Source: Ampelocalamus luodianensis
Taxonomy: Eukaryota; Streptophyta; Magnoliopsida; Poales; Poaceae
Assembly (NCBI GenBank): GCA_036346255.1
Contig: CM070632.1
Location: 20,973,408-21,037,407 of the forward strand
Direction of reading: 5' to 3'
DNA: 64,000 nt
Position numbers and translations under genes: made by a program. Position 1 is the stretch's first letter. Every line of letters starts with the position of its first letter. Below, piece after piece: positions 1-12,740 of the stretch. The notes under the pieces are model-generated. The model did no database searches. It saw only the letters and a program-made list of their open reading frames with translations, and was not told where the DNA came from.

Positions 1-1084
1 CTGGGGACACAGTTGTTTAAATAGTTTTAACTCTGTGGAAGTCGTACAAATTTACCCACAAGAGATAAATCAACTTATAATGTCATACCACACTTCCATA
101 GGTGTGCGACTTAGTGATCATCACAAGGCATTTACAAAGTTCCTTCTTAACCCAGTTATACATGCTAAGGTTTCAACACTGAATATCTTTCCGATCTGAC
201 ATGACCCACTCTTATGCCATTATGAGTATACGTTTATCATGTAACTCACGCTTCCAAGACAGAACCAAAATTAAAATATTGCTAATTAGTTAGCTAGGTA
301 CATCCCATACCAGACAAGTGGTTGTACAATATAGTTCAGTTCAATGGCGCACAAGATTAAGTCCTTCACAATTACTCAGGCGAGTCTACCACAACTCACA
401 ATTTGCTAATCGTACCCCTTTACTGCATGATTGCTTGCCTGAGCGGAAATCATTTTTTCAACTAAGACCAATGATATACCCTATCATGGCACACAAATTT
501 TAAAAATAGTAGCTACCCGCCACAATTCCATATCTCATTCAGTCAAATTAATATTATTGAATATGTGACATGAGCCCATCGCACAACTAAGCATGACTAA
601 GCATCACCACGATATCCATGTTGGTGATACAAATATATCCAAATAATAATGATCATTCTATGGTAACAAATAATTCATGGTATTCAAATAATCAATGGAG
701 TCATAATGACAAATAGGTGATTAATTATTCCCAAAAGTAGTTGATATAAAGATATAATGTAATTTAATATAAAACAAGATACTTTTGAAAATATAGGTTC
801 AATATGATCCATGGATTATGACTTACTTTGGCTTTGCTCAGTTACCATACTTGGATCTTCAAAACTTGCTTCTCCTCGTACTCCTTGAAACATATTGGCT
901 AAACAAGAGAAAACAATAAATGAAATACAAAAAAATAAAAAAGAGAATAAAATAAAATTCAAAAACAACAAAACTAAATCTAAAAGAAAGAGATCGATTT
1001 TAGAGGAATTTAGGAACTTGAACGGACGGAATCGGAGTTCGAACGAAGGAGAACGGACTCTCGGAAGATTTGCGGGAAAAGGAA

Positions 1085-1115
<31 letters not shown>

Positions 1116-1727
1116 AGAAGAATATTTCAAGAATATTCCTTCGATTGAAAAAGAAAAGGAAATTATACTGACAAGTGGGTGGGACCCACTTGTAAGTGAA
1201 AGAGAGAATTGAAAGAGATTGATAGGTGGGGCCTCGCTGGAAGCGAGAGAAACAGAGAGAGGAAGCAGCCGACATGTGGGACCCACATGACATAGAGATG
1301 AAGAGAGAAAGAGCATGGGGTAGAAGAGAGGAGCGGCTTCGGCGATGCTGGCAGCGAGGGAGCGATGACGAAGGAAAAAAGCAGAACCCCAGAGCAATGG
1401 CAATCCTTTGGGTGGCAGTGGTAGTGGCATGGCAAGACTGGCGGCAAGGTGGCGGCAGTAGTGAGGGCAGCGGAACGGCCGGCTCGGGTGTGCATGGTGA
1501 CGGCGATGCAACGGAGCCCGAGGAAAATGATGGCGCACACGAGGTTGGCGACGGCGAGAGAAATACGATGGGAAGCTTGGGATGGTCGGAGGACAATGGG
1601 AGTGGCGGCGTGACGACGACCGGAGGCAGAGAAGAAGGTACGTGGTGGCAAGATGCTACGGCAGAAAGAGGCCAAAAGGAGGGTAGGGACCAGAAGAGGA
1701 TGAATGGGAACGTAAGGTGACGTGCTG
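1..1727 (-). mobile_element. L1-family gypsy LTR fragment, interior and 3' part
   Basis: This stretch aligns by eye with the minus-oriented LTR tail at 63.1-64.0 kb and, in reverse complement, with the L1 LTR at 56,623-59,422. Shared landmarks are the decayed ATTCGAATAG dyad near 12-25 followed by the tract ending in TTTACCCACAAG, and the later ATCGGAGTTCGAAC tract. Its left end lies outside the window. Its right end is cut at 1728 by another LTR. The long minus-strand frames through 816-1675 are low-complexity Pro/Ser-rich readings of LTR DNA and are not called as genes. Confidence 0.6.
1085..1118. repeat. (GA)n microsatellite
   Basis: Nearly pure GA dinucleotide run inside the L1 LTR fragment. 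Confidence 0.9.
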
Positions 1728-4299
1728 TGAGGACCCGGGGTATTTAACTAGTAATACTTAACCTTCATATGGTTCTAGTATCACTAATTAAATATCCTAA
1801 GCCTCGATGGACATGTGCTTCCTAGAATTGCAACACACATACATCTTTACAAAATCATGCATCATTTTCATATAACATGGAACATCAATTCTAGCAAAAG
1901 ACATACAATATATAAAGTTATTACAAAAGAAGCCGACCGGCCAAATGACATCAAAGTAACAATAACAGCGGAAGCAAAAGTGCCATAAGATGGCTATGAA
2001 GAAAAGACGATCGGTTAGCCATAACCAACAAGGCAACCGACTGGGCCGCCAAGCTAGTCGCATGATCCGCAGCAAAACTCACAGAAGTCGATCCCTTAGG
2101 GATCCACTTCCTCCTCTGCACACAACAAGCAATGCAGGTGAGTACAAATAATATACTCGCAAGACTTACGAGTAACAAGCCTATACATAGCTACATGAAA
2201 GCTGCAATCAAAGGAGATGGTTATATGGTTAATTGGACGCGTAAAGCAATTTTTATTTGCAATAATGTAATAGATTGAAAGCAATTTATCAAATCTATTT
2301 TTAAGTATTGAAGTAACAGCGAGTAACAATAAATAACACGTAACCACCTAGAGGTGACTAACCCAATAGCCACCACAACATAGCACGAATCCCTGATTCG
2401 TACCACCCATCAAGTTTTAATTAAAATATTATAGTCTAACTCTTGAAAGACCTTGCCAAGCGTGTCCATAACCTAGGACGAGGCTATTCGAATAGATTTA
2501 ACCATACAGGGGTGTACCAATGTACCCACACTTCAGACCGCCTTTTGTCACAATAAGCACACTTCCAAAGGTATGCCGGCACGGCTAAGTCCTACGAGAC
2601 GTTTCCAATATTGTGTATCAACTATGAGCCGCTCGTATGGATAGAAACCCATATGCTTACATTGTAAAGCCGAAAGACAACTACCCCTCACAGGTAAAGC
2701 TTTCGGACAACTACAATGCTCCAAACACCATCCCTCCTGCGACCCCCTGCGACTCGGAGCCAACACACGCCAAAGTACTAAGTCAAGAGAGGTCACATAC
2801 CCTCTAATGTAGTTAGCACGCAAGAATGCTTGGTTTAGTGTAACAAGATGTTCGGTCCTTGTTGACTCGGGCACCATTCCAGTCACACCCAAAAGCACAC
2901 CAACATACCATTGTGCCCAAGTCCAAATCATTTTGTTTTCATTTTTAGTTTTCATAATTAAACATAGCACAAAGGCTGAATCATAAGTCATAATAAGTTT
3001 GTGTGATCAAAGTTATCGACTAAGTCGATAACCGCCCAATTCTACCGGTAGCTAAGCATGACTAAGCAACATAAACTCGTAAACTACTAAGTGACAAGGG
3101 CTCATCCAACGAACCCTAAATCACAGCAAGATAATCCTAGGCTCAGTAGTAGAGGATAAACATTTACCTACAGGTAATGCATCTAGTGGGTCAACTAATC
3201 GACAATAGTTTAAAACAAGATAACAATACATACGTAGAATTTGCAAACAACATATTAGAATTTGAAATTAATAGGAGAAATATGATCAAATGATGCTACA
3301 TATGCTTGCCTTGCTGGTAGTGCTCTTGCTGCAGAGGATCAGACTCAGGTTCAACAATTTCTTCGGAACCTAACGTAAAAACATGAGAAAACCAATAAGA
3401 ACGAAGAACACCGAAAGAACTTCAAAAGACAAATTCATCCAAAACCCATGAAACTTACACAACAAGAAGAACATATTTTTAGACAAATTTAGCAACAAGA
3501 ATCATTTGATTTAGATTAAGTATGCAAAAGTTATAGCTAAATCAATTTCAGTTTGTTGGAAAAATCAAAATTAATTACTATCTGTTACTGTTTATGGCAT
3601 AATCTTCCATAATGATCTTGAACCTAAAATGTTTATGGTAGGTAGATCATGGCATTTTAAGCACAACAAAACTGGATTTACTCTATTTGGAGTTAAAATG
3701 AATTACTTATGATTTTTCTAAATTGTGAAACTAGCTCATATCATATTTTAGAGACTAGGGCATGATCAAAACCTAGCCCACAATAAAGTACATTATCACA
3801 GGATTTATACAAATTTTAGTTTGCTAATTTTGGAATTACATGGAATTACTTGTGTCTTTTACAGATTTTAATTGAATTTCTAGACAATATCTATACCTAA
3901 CCAAGTTAATTCGACCTATAAAATTTTCTGGTATAGAATTAGTGCCTACACATATTTTTGGATTAAAGTTTAGTCAAACAGAAATTTAACCGAATTGGAA
4001 TTAGCCGAAAAGGAATTAAAATGAATCGATTATGAATTTTTGAAGTTTTAATACAATTTTTTGTTGACAAATAAAAACTTACTACAATTAAATCAAACTT
4101 ATCGAAAAGAGAATGACGTGGATAAACGTGGGCCGTTGAGATCAGATCCAACGGTCGCAGAACAATGCACGCGAGGGCGCCAAAGGAAAAATCAAAAGTT
4201 CCGGAGGTGTTGGAGCGGAACTACCGCGAGCACGGTAGTTCTACCGTTGATTGAATGGAACTACCGCAACACGTACGAGAGGAGGCCCACGGGACCCAT

Positions 4300-4319
4300 C
4301 GTTGGATCAGGATCCAACG
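4300..4319. promoter_or_regulatory. 20-bp dyad CGTTGGATC-AG-GATCCAACG
   Basis: Perfect inverted repeat in the GC-rich, LTR-internal zone. Similar dyads occur in the other long LTRs at 14,793, 25,099, 34,275 and 36,254. A regulatory role is inferred. Confidence 0.4.
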
Positions 4320-5678
4320 GCCCACGTTGATCGAGGCATTTGGAGGTCCGAATGTCCCAACCAACCACGACCGTAGATCTAGAGATGGAGGGCCCAGAGA
4401 GGTTTGAGACGTTTGGGGGGTCCGAATGTTTCCAAGGATCTGGGCCGCAGATTTAAAAATGGACGGGCCAAGATCTGCGCACATAGCACACGAGTGATAT
4501 AAGTGCACAGTGGGGGTTTTTAAGGGTGCGGGCCCACATGTAAGTGACACATAGGGCTCTTAGGACAACAATTAACTACTGACAATGATTAGTAATTAAT
4601 GACCCCAATTTTGTCCTAAAGACCACCCTATGGTGATTTACGCAAACGGGCCCACAAGAGAACGGTACTACCGATGTTTAAGGAAACGGTACTACCGCGG
4701 GGTGGTAGTACCGACGCAAACACGGTGGTAGTTCCGATTGTGACGGGGAAGGTTGCTTAAGTGGCTGGGCCCACGAGTCAGTGACACAGCGGCCATTTAG
4801 GACAGCAACCAAAGGCAAAAATGGAAGCACAATAACTTTGCGCTCCCAAGGAAGGTACCCATGACGGCGGCGGCGGCGGCCCAGAACGTTGGCGAGCCGA
4901 AAAAAGGGACGGTGACCAAAACGGCCGAAAATGACAACAGCTAAAAAGCTCCACATTGTCTAAAGAAGCGGGTGCCACAGCATCTAAGGACTAATAAGAA
5001 GCTACCTTAACTCAAAGAAGGCAAGAAGTTGGCCGGAGAAGCTCCGACGACCAATTAACGTACCGAAGTTGAAGAAGATGATGGGGATAATGTGGCCTGA
5101 GCAAAATGAAAACGAAAGAATGGTAGAGTTAGATGCAATAGGGCCTAAAGAGGGCCCAAGAGCAAGGAATTGAGAAAAGAAGGTTCTTACCGGAGTTGAG
5201 GAAGAAGAGGGTGAATTTGGCCGAAAATATTCAAACTTAAAATTGAGTGATTTCTGATAATGAAACCCAAAATTAAGTTAGGGGAAATGATTAGAGCATT
5301 AAGGAGCTCAAAATAGCTTAAGAAGAAAGGAAGAAGAACCACTGGAGCATCAATGCCACCACGGAGCTTCACGGCCAACAATGGCGAATTTGGGTGTTTT
5401 CAGTGGTTTTGAGCTCAGCAAGTGATGAGAAGCTAAGAGGTGCTGTAAAATAACACAAGGAGGGGTTTTGGGGGTTTTATATAGCTGAGGAACTAGGGTT
5501 TGGCAAGAACAAGGTCCTAGGGTGAGCTCGGCTCATGGTGCTACCATGGACCAAAAGAATTGACGGGAGCAGTTGAAGACCACGACTTCGGGGCCGAAAG
5601 CACTGGCGTGCATTTAATGCTAGGAGCCGTTGACAAGGATCCTTGTCGTCAATTCATTTGATAATAGGAGCCTATCGG

Positions 5679-5860
5679 CCAAATGAATTAGTGACAGAAC
5701 CCTATTTTTGTAATTTTATTAAATCGATATTTATTTTCTATAATTGTATTAAAAATTTATTATTTGTCGCCAAATGAATTGACTACAGAAGCCTATTTTT
5801 GTAATTTTATTAAACCGACATTTATTATCTGTAATTTTATTTAAAATATATTATTTTTTT
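5679..5860. repeat. Two tandem copies of a ~91-bp AT-rich unit
   Basis: Units starting at 5679 and 5770 both begin CCAAATGAATT and continue through CCTATTTTTGTAATTTTATTAAA with scattered substitutions. The second unit runs into a poly-T tract at 5880-5892. Confidence 0.7.
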
Positions 5861-5880
5861 AAAAAATCGTAGTGTCTTCC

Positions 5881-6500
5881 TTTTTTTTTTTCCCGTTGCT
5901 ACTTCGCTCCTCAACTCTGAACTCTATAATCTCATTGCCTTGCCGCTATCTTGGTTGCCCTTCTCCTGCTCTTTACTAGCACTAGTAAGTATCCAGTCAT
6001 CGGCACCAATTACGTCGTGCACCGACTACCTTTTTGTCCATGGTGTCCATGGTGGTACATGCATCGTCCAAGAGAGTGGCTGAAAATAAGAGAAAGATGG
6101 CCGTTTCTTTTACACCACACCGGGACGGGCGACGAAAAGATACCCGTTACGGCCGGGTCGGTCGGGGAAGGCGGGAAGCCCTGCTCCCACCAAGGCCGAG
6201 GCGACGGGGCGAGGGTGAAATGACTGGACGCTATTCCCCAGTACACCCAGCAGACGGCGCCTTTCCCCCCGCCTTGTTTCTTTCCTAACGACGGGGCAGC
6301 GCCAGCAGTACCCTTTTTTTATCTTTGGTACATGTGCCTGACAACTTATGGCCCTTGCTCCTGGCCATATACGTGTTTTTTTTTATCTTTCTATTTTGGC
6401 TTTTTTAGTCCTATTTAAAAAAATGACCCGCTGGAAACTAATTGCAAAATTGGTCTTTATTTTTCTAAGAACGTAGTTATCATAGAATAAAATAAACCAA
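5881..6500. other. Unassigned segment with a GC-rich core
   Basis: No retroelement domain or terminal signature is recognisable. The core at 6120-6290 is GC-rich and open in several frames (for example 6034-6288 on plus), but the translations resemble no family I know. AT-rich sequence with T-runs follows to the copia LTR. It could be a decayed DNA transposon or host intergenic DNA. Confidence 0.3.
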
Positions 6501-6504
6501 TCAA

Positions 6505-6675
6505 CAATGAGAGACGATTAACAGGGAGACAACAGATGGAGGCAATATGAAGGAACCTCTATATTCATTGATCAATCGTCTTCTGTGTACAGGGTAGTCC
6601 TATTTAAATACTAAAACTCACCAGGGGTAGTTTTAGTATTATACCTATCAATCCTTAATCTAGGGTTTCTTAACA
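6505..6675 (-). mobile_element. Ty1/copia 3' LTR, short
   Basis: Read on minus, the LTR begins TGTTAAGAAACCCTAGATTA immediately after a polypurine tract. It carries the short, roughly 170-bp LTR typical of some grass copia elements. The left (sense 3') end is placed at the TG near 6505 and is less certain. No matching 5' LTR is seen right of the coding part, so the element is truncated or diverged there. Confidence 0.6.
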
Positions 6676-6686
6676 CTCCACCTTAG
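6676..6686 (-). other. Copia polypurine tract
   Basis: On minus the tract reads CTAAGGTGGAG directly before TGTTAAGAA, the usual arrangement for plus-strand priming at a copia 3' LTR. Confidence 0.7.
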
Positions 6687-7152
6687 ACGAATACCGTGTC
6701 ACACATATATCTCATTGAAAACTCATCCTAAAAATCTAGTGGGAAAAAGGGATCAAAGAAAAGATTACATTGCATTCGCAAGTTGTATTGCATTGTTGTC
6801 TCGTTAAAAAAATTTATGTGAGAAATCTTCAGGAAAAACTCACTAAGGAAAAAAGGGTGTAACCTCTCTACCTTCTGGGTTAATCTTCAGGATCAAGGTA
6901 AAATTTAAGTACCTTAAGTGGATTATGATTCAGAGGATTCTCCCCTTGATCCCTACAACTCTCCAAGCCGTTTGATTCCAATACTACGAACACATCGTTG
7001 TAAACTGGTCATAGGCAGAGATTTAGTGAATAGATCAGCCAGATTTTCAAAAGATCTAGTTTGTAGTATCTTTACTTTATCGCACTTCTGGAGTTTATGA
7101 GGATAGAAGAATTTGGGAGCAATATATTTTATGATGTTACTTTTAACATAAC

Positions 7153-7452
7153 CTATTTGTATTTGTGCAACACAAGCAACATAATCTTCATAGATAATTG
7201 TGTGATATCGATGGTGTTAATGACACAGGACTTTTGGATATGGCTAATCACACGTTTGAGCCAAACACATTCACGTGAGGTTTCATATAGTGTAATAATT
7301 TCCGAGTGGTTGGTAGAAGTAGCTACCAATATGTGCTTAAATGACCGCCAAGAGATGGCTGCACCACCACATATAAATACAAACCCAATCTGAGATTTGG
7401 AACAGTGGGGATCAGTTAGATATCCAGCATCTGTATATCCCACCATGGTCAA
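7153..7452 (-). pseudogene. Ty1/copia RNase H domain (decayed)
   Basis: The translation contains GYTDAGYLTDPH, SQIGFVF, GGAAISWRS, VATSTNHSEI and ECVWLKR, which mark the C-terminal RNase H of plant Ty1/copia polyproteins. This domain degrades RNA in the RNA:DNA hybrid during reverse transcription. It is the last domain before the polypurine tract and 3' LTR, as expected in the order GAG-PR-IN-RT-RH. The reading frame is separated from the upstream RT by stops and shifts, so it is a relic. Confidence 0.9.
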
Positions 7453-7718
7453 ATCTTGGTTCTTTCGAAAAAATAAGCCAAGATCTTATGTACTTTGGAG
7501 GTATCTGAGAAGAATCTTAACGCTAGCCCAATGCCTTTTGGTTGGAGCTGTACTTTGTCTAGCCAATAAATTGACTGCGAATACAATATTAGGCATGGTT
7601 CAGTTCACAAGGTACATCAGTGTTCCTATGGCGCTTAAGTATGGGACTTCTGGTCCTAAAATTTCTTTATTTTCCATCCTCAGTCTGAATGAGTCTTTAT
7701 CCACATCTAGGGATCTTA

Positions 7719-8533
7719 CTACCATGGGGTCTTTAAAGGATGAGATTTATCCATGTTAAATTTCTCCAATACCTTCTTGGTATAGGTGGACTGGTGTACT
7801 AGAATTCCTTCAAGGAAGTGCTCTAACTGCAGGCCTAAGCAATACTTGGTTTTACCTAAGTCTTTCATCTCAAACTCTGTCACAAGGTAAGAACTTGCTT
7901 TCTTTATGTCCTCCGTGGTTTTGATGATATTTATATCATCGACATAAACTGAGATGATACAAAATTCATTCTGGGACTTCTTTATAAACACGTAGAGATA
8001 ATCATCATTATTTGAGTAACATTTCTTCAGGAGAAAGTCACTTAGTCGGTTGTATCACATTCTTCCCAACTGTTTCAATCCACACAGCGACCTCTACAGT
8101 TTGATGCTATACATGTTGCGATTGGTTTTATTAGGATCCGGAATTTTGACTCCTTTAGGAACTCTCATATAGATATCCATATCCATGACACATATAAATA
8201 TGTGGTCACTACATCCATCAACTGCATTGTCAAATTCATGCAAGCTGCCATTAATATCAAGTATCAGAATGTGGTTCCACTTATCACAGGTAAGTTGGTT
8301 TCATCGTAATTGATGTTGGGTATCTTCGTGAACCCTTGTGCTACAAGTCTCGCTTTATATTTTACCACCTGGTTGTTTTCATTTCTCTTTCGGATGAAAG
8401 CCCATTTGGAACTTACAGGGAACACTTTGGAAGGTGTTCGGGCAATAGGTCCGAATACTTTCTTTTTATTTAGCGAGTGCAATTCTGCCTCAATTGTTTC
8501 TTTCCATTTTACCCAATTTGAGGCTTCTGGCAC
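7719..8533 (-). pseudogene. Ty1/copia reverse transcriptase (decayed)
   Basis: Two open fragments cover the RVT_2-type reverse transcriptase. The 5' part (8264-8533) has NWVKWKETIEAELHSLNKKK and KARLVAQGFTK, typical of the domain start. The 3' part (7719-7991) has the catalytic YVDD box (near 7936-7951) followed by FEMKDLG and YCLGLQLE. Between them (about 7992-8263) stops and frame changes break the gene. The enzyme would copy element RNA into cDNA. The order and residues are diagnostic of Ty1/copia rather than Ty3/gypsy, whose RT lies before the integrase. Confidence 0.9.
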
Positions 8534-8649
8534 TCTATCATGGACTTAGGTTCTGGATCCACTTCAAGAGTTTTAGCAATTTTAGAGGAAAAATATATGT
8601 CGACGACTGTAGTCTTTCTTTTATATGACTCTCCTGAGTCCACATAATT

Positions 8650-9800
8650 TGTGAAAATTTTCTTCATTTATTTCTTTCAGCTCTTCGTGATTTCCCACAA
8701 CGATGGAGTTTGGGTGTTTCGATTTCCCAGCGTCAGATTGTGCGCACAAAGTTTTGCTGGGGTTACCATCCTCAAGATGGATCACTTCAGGGATTTCTAA
8801 ACATCAGGTTGAGTTCCTTCAATTGTCTTATGAAGTGATTTGTCTTGTTCGGTTCTTTGTTTCTGCGGATGTCTCCGCGGAATTAAGTCCCGTGCGCTCG
8901 AAGGTCTCCCTCTCTTCTTTGCATGAGGGACATGAGTGGAGTCAGTATCTATCTGGGGTACTTCCACTCTCTCTGGTGCATTTAATGCAGGTATTTATGA
9001 TTTTTGTCACTCCCTTAAAGATTAGTGAAGGCATTTGGCAGATTATTAGCTATTTATTGCAAATCTATTATTCTCCGAACCTCTAGTTCTGAGTCTTTAG
9101 TGCGTGGGTCTAAGGACTAATTGTCAGTGACATTCCAATCTATTTCTTGACATTTTTATAGTGGTACACTCCTTCCCCTAATGCTGGGAAATTGTCTTCA
9201 TAAAAAATACAATCAGCGTAACGAGCCGTATGTAGACCCATTGTGATAGGCTCTAGGTATTTAATAATTGACGGAGATTCAAAACCTACATAAGTCACCA
9301 ACTTCAGGTGAGGGAGGGCCCATTGTTATACGCTGCGGTGGTGAAATCAACACTATACAACACAACCAAATTTTCCCCGATGGGAAATACTTGGTTCTTT
9401 TCCACTCACTAATTGCAAGAGGAAATTGGGTGATATGCAGTTGGTCTGAGTTGGATTAATGTAGCAGCGTGCAGCACTGTGTGGCCCCAACTGCTGGTGG
9501 ACAGCCTACAATTCTGTAAAAGTGGCAGCAATAAGTTTTATTATCTTCATTATTGACTCTGTGAGGTCATTTTGAGTGTGCACATGTTGTACTTAGTTTT
9601 AATGCCCAAAGCCATACAATAATCATTGAATACTTTTGAGGTAAACTTGCTAGCATTGTCCATTCGAATAGATTTAATCTGTTCATCCAAAAAAAATTAG
9701 CTTTTAATATAATTATTTGGGCAACTAACTTTGCAAAAGCATGGTTCCTTAAGTAAACAACATGCAAACATGGGATAATCTAGTAGAGGCATCTAATAGG
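8650..9800 (-). pseudogene. Ty1/copia integrase core and C-terminal region (heavily decayed)
   Basis: Minus-strand reading in changing frames shows the copia integrase core near 9560-9700 (SIRMDNASKFTS followed by NDYCMALGI, including one catalytic Asp). Downstream are the linker words YVGYESPSIIKYLEP-like (near 9240-9300) and FFMKTISQH / DSELEVQRI-like (near 9050-9200), which lie between IN and RT in plant copia polyproteins. Stops are frequent, so no functional integrase can be made. Assignment rests on collinearity as much as on residues. Confidence 0.7.
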
Positions 9801-9851
9801 ACCATAAAATATCTAAAGGGGGCCAATAGGGGTTGGATAGGTCCATAAATA

Positions 9852-10499
9852 TCACCTTGAATTTTTCTCCAGGAAGCTAAGTGATTCGTCTCTTAGTTTC
9901 AGATAAGAGGGTCTAGTAATTAACTTTCCTTTTGTACAAGCAGAGCACATGAAGTCTTTGGGTCTAGGAAAGTCTGTGGTTTTTATGTTATGACCAACAA
10001 AATTATTCATGACTTTTTGCATCATACCCAAACCAGGATGACTTGGACGACCATGCCAGATCTTAAATATTTTTGGGTGTTTAAAAAATATTTTCATCGC
10101 AACATAAACTTCTGATTTTATATGTGTGTAGTACAATTCTGATGAGAAAGAAGGGAGTTTGTTGACCACTTGCTTCTGACATCCATTAGACTTAGTCATG
10201 AGTAGGTATTCTGTACCATTATCATTATCGATTTCTACGTGAAAATCGTTTAGACGAATGTCTTTAAAATTGAGGAGGGTACGTTTAGATTTGGGATATG
10301 GAAGAATATCCTCGACTATTATACAGGTACCCATAGGGAGAGCTATGATAGCCCTACCGGTGCCGACTATGAGAGCATCGCTTTCGGCAATGGTCATAAT
10401 ATTCCCATGTTTCTTGGTTAAGCTCTGGAGATATTTGGTTTTCCTAAAAATTGAATTAGTGGTACAACTGTCTGCAAGACAGATTTTCTCTTTCGCCAT
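9852..10499 (-). pseudogene. Ty1/copia protease plus GAG-pre-integrase segment
   Basis: This 215-codon open stretch begins with the aspartic protease active-site region (ADSCTTN, D-S-x-T form) and continues through protease-like sequence. It then has the GAG-pre-integrase zinc-binding pattern: the WHGRPSHPG His pair followed by CSACTKGK. The protease would release Gag and Pol proteins; the zinc-binding segment precedes the integrase core. It is the longest intact piece of this element, but flanking stops isolate it. A 240-bp AT-rich tract (10,505-10,745) with no coding sign separates it from gag. Confidence 0.85.
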
Positions 10500-10504
10500 T
10501 GGAT

Positions 10505-10745
10505 CGTACTGAGTTGTTCTATATTTAAAACATGATTTATTATCAAAAATTATTCAATAGGAAACATAGTTCGAACTGTAGAACAAGCATAGACCAATAA
10601 AATAATGAATTGAATAATCTAGAAAAATAACAATGCTAAGAGTTCAGCCTAAGCAAATAATAAAAGATAAATGCTGAACATGAGCATAAATAAACTAATG
10701 TTCATCGAGAACTAAAATGAAACTGATCTACAAATTTAGTTGAGG
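10505..10745. other. AT-rich non-coding tract between copia gag and protease
   Basis: In an intact copia ORF, gag and protease are continuous. Here about 240 bp of AT-rich sequence with many stops in all minus frames interrupts them. It could be a spliced intron, a small insertion, or simply decayed coding DNA. Nothing decisive is visible. Confidence 0.4.
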
Positions 10746-10749
10746 AGAC

Positions 10750-11901
10750 TACTTCAGGTCTCCATATGGGTCCTAGCTATCCTTATGGAGGTTTAGGAGC
10801 TCCAACCCAAGAAGATTGTTGTGATCCATGGAGGTGCCCTATCCCTAAGCCATGTCGTCAAGAATCATGTAATCAGTCTTCTCGACATCATGGCTAGGAG
10901 ACAATCCAGTTAGAGCGGGTTGAGCAGCGAAGTGAGCCTTGACTTTGTTCCTTAGAGTCTTCTTGACTCTACTAGTTGATTGCATGTAGAGATTCACCAA
11001 ATGTTGTGGGGTGTGGCGAGTGCGCGACCAATGACCAGTGCAACCACATCTGAAACAAGTATATGGAGGATGAGCAGTCTTGCTGCCTGATTTTTTTTCT
11101 TCTGGGGCTTTCCTTTGCCTTATCCTCTACCATGGGGTTTACCCCTACCTCTCTGCTTTCCAACCTTCTTCTATTTACCCCTATTCTATTTTAGACCTTT
11201 TTCGTGGTCCTGGATTTTGTTAGCCTATTGAGCATTGGCATGTGCTTCAGGCACAACCATTGTCCCAATGGGATATATATGATGGTTTTCCATAAGAAGT
11301 TCAGCATGTTTCTCTGCTTTTAGTAGAGTGTACATCAGCTCAGAGTACTTCAAGTACTTCGCATTGCGGTACTGTTGTTGCAGTACCCTCATATTGGGGT
11401 GGAAGGTGCACAAAGTCTTTTTTATCATATCAGCTTCTGTAATTGTCTGGTTACAGAACCTCAATTTAGAGATAAATTTGTGCATAAAAGAGTTATATGC
11501 TACCACGTCTTAAAATTTTGAAAGCGTAGGTGAGTCCATTCTCTTTGTGCTTCTGGGAGTATGATAGATCTCTACTTGTTGTAGTGTTTCTTCAGGGAAT
11601 TCCACAGTGCCAGTGGATCATCCTCCATTAAATATTCATACTTCAGGTCTGCATGGAGATGGTGCCTTGGGAAGTGCAGGGCCGTATACTTGGCGGCCTC
11701 AGGGATGGTAGGGGCATCAGCTTCTGGCTCAGTGATGGCGGCTCCAAGAGATCGAGACTTCAGGCTGATCTTTGCATCCATCGACCAGGTGAGGTGGTTG
11801 TTGCCATTCAGGGCAAACTCAGCGAAATGTTCAATTTTACTACAGATGAAATAAAATCTAAAGCATGAATATATCGAAATCAGTAAAGATTGGTTTGCCA
11901 T
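10750..11901 (-). pseudogene. Ty1/copia gag (UBN2-type, decayed)
   Basis: Open fragments at 11,572-11,901 (NGNNHLTWSMDAKISLKSR, LWNSLKKHYNK) and 11,225-11,506 (FISKLRFCNQTITEADMIKK, LEN/LLxNHH words) match the Gag polyprotein domain of plant copia elements, which forms the virus-like particle. A frame-shifted CCHC zinc knuckle, CFRCGCTGHWS-like, is readable near 11,035-11,060. A C-terminal tail extends to about 10,750. Several stops and at least two frame changes separate these pieces. Confidence 0.8.
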
Positions 11902-12740
11902 CTATTCATCATATATTTTTTATGATTTTTTCGGAATTTTCCTAGCAATTATCATGATTGTATGCTAATTAATGAAGTCTATGGATAATTTTTAGAATTA
12001 TCAATACGATAGAAAAACAATTTCAGAAAATAAAGCTAGGAGAAAAATAAAAACTATTGGTATGAAGTTTCCAGGGTGGGCTAATAATAAAATTCACAAT
12101 TTTATGGAAGCTCATATATCTAAAAACCATGTTTCTAGGATTATTTAAGGTTATTGCATAAAATAAATAATATTAAAATAAATAACCAGAAGTTGAGGGT
12201 CTAGATTATAAAATAACCATGGAAGATACTAACCTCTCACAAAAATTAGATTCCCGAAAGGTTATTCTGCAAAAATATGTGAAAATCCGAAATCTGTCGT
12301 AATTTCCCAAACTCCACGGAGTTTTCCACAAAAATTTCTTCTTCGTGAAAGTTTCCACATAATTTCCAGAACTCCCAGGGCACTTTTGCAAAGTTTTGGG
12401 TTTCTCTCTCTTTTTTTCTTTCTCCTGAAATTTTTTCTTTCTCTTTCCTGGTTGTGCGCCGGGTCGGCCCATACTAATCTGACCTTTTTTAGGCCAGGTC
12501 AAAAGGAGGGTCGGGGGAAGCTAGGGTTACTCTTGGCTGGTGGCAGCACACGAGTGTGCAAGCGCAGCAGGCACACGGCTATGCGGCGGTGCGGCGGGTG
12601 CAATGGGCATGGCACATGGCGGGCGCATCGCGGGGAGGCACGTGCGCGCCACACGGGCATGCGACCCGGTGGCGACACGTCGCGACAACGACCACGACAC
12701 ACGGTCGGTCATGTCGCGCGGCGCCAAGAATCTAGACCCG
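11902..12740 (-). mobile_element. Probable 5' leader of the copia element and GC-rich flank
   Basis: The part to 12,400 is AT-rich and follows gag in the position expected for a 5' leader. I could not find a primer site or a copy of the 6505-6675 LTR. A GC-rich block (12,490-12,740), rich in CGGCGGTGCGG- and CACGACAC-like words, follows. Short overlapping frames on both strands of that block look like composition artefacts. Confidence 0.35.

Larger units (their letters stand above)
1728..5880 (-). mobile_element. L2-family long LTR, 5' part truncated
   Basis: The element starts with TGTGAGGACCCGGGGTATTT, the terminal signature of these LTRs read from the 3' end. It contains the CTATTCGAATAG dyad (2484-2495), a GAGTA/TACTC hairpin (2137-2160), and a block at 3290-3420 matching 32,790-32,930 and, in inverse, 33,270-33,340 of the L2 pair. 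A TATA-like TTATATAG lies near 5477-5485 on the minus strand. No TGTAAC head is found at the right, so the sense 5' end is missing or deleted near 5.6-5.9 kb. It has no coding content. Confidence 0.6.

Noticed and set aside
816..1675. Overlapping long minus-strand frames (up to 240 codons)
   Set aside because: Pro/Ser/Phe-rich readings of purine-rich LTR DNA in three overlapping frames, no domain, and inside a fragment with LTR homologues elsewhere.
6034..6288. Possible small GC-rich gene
   Set aside because: Open in competing frames on both strands, no recognisable protein, no splice or promoter context; listed only as unassigned DNA.
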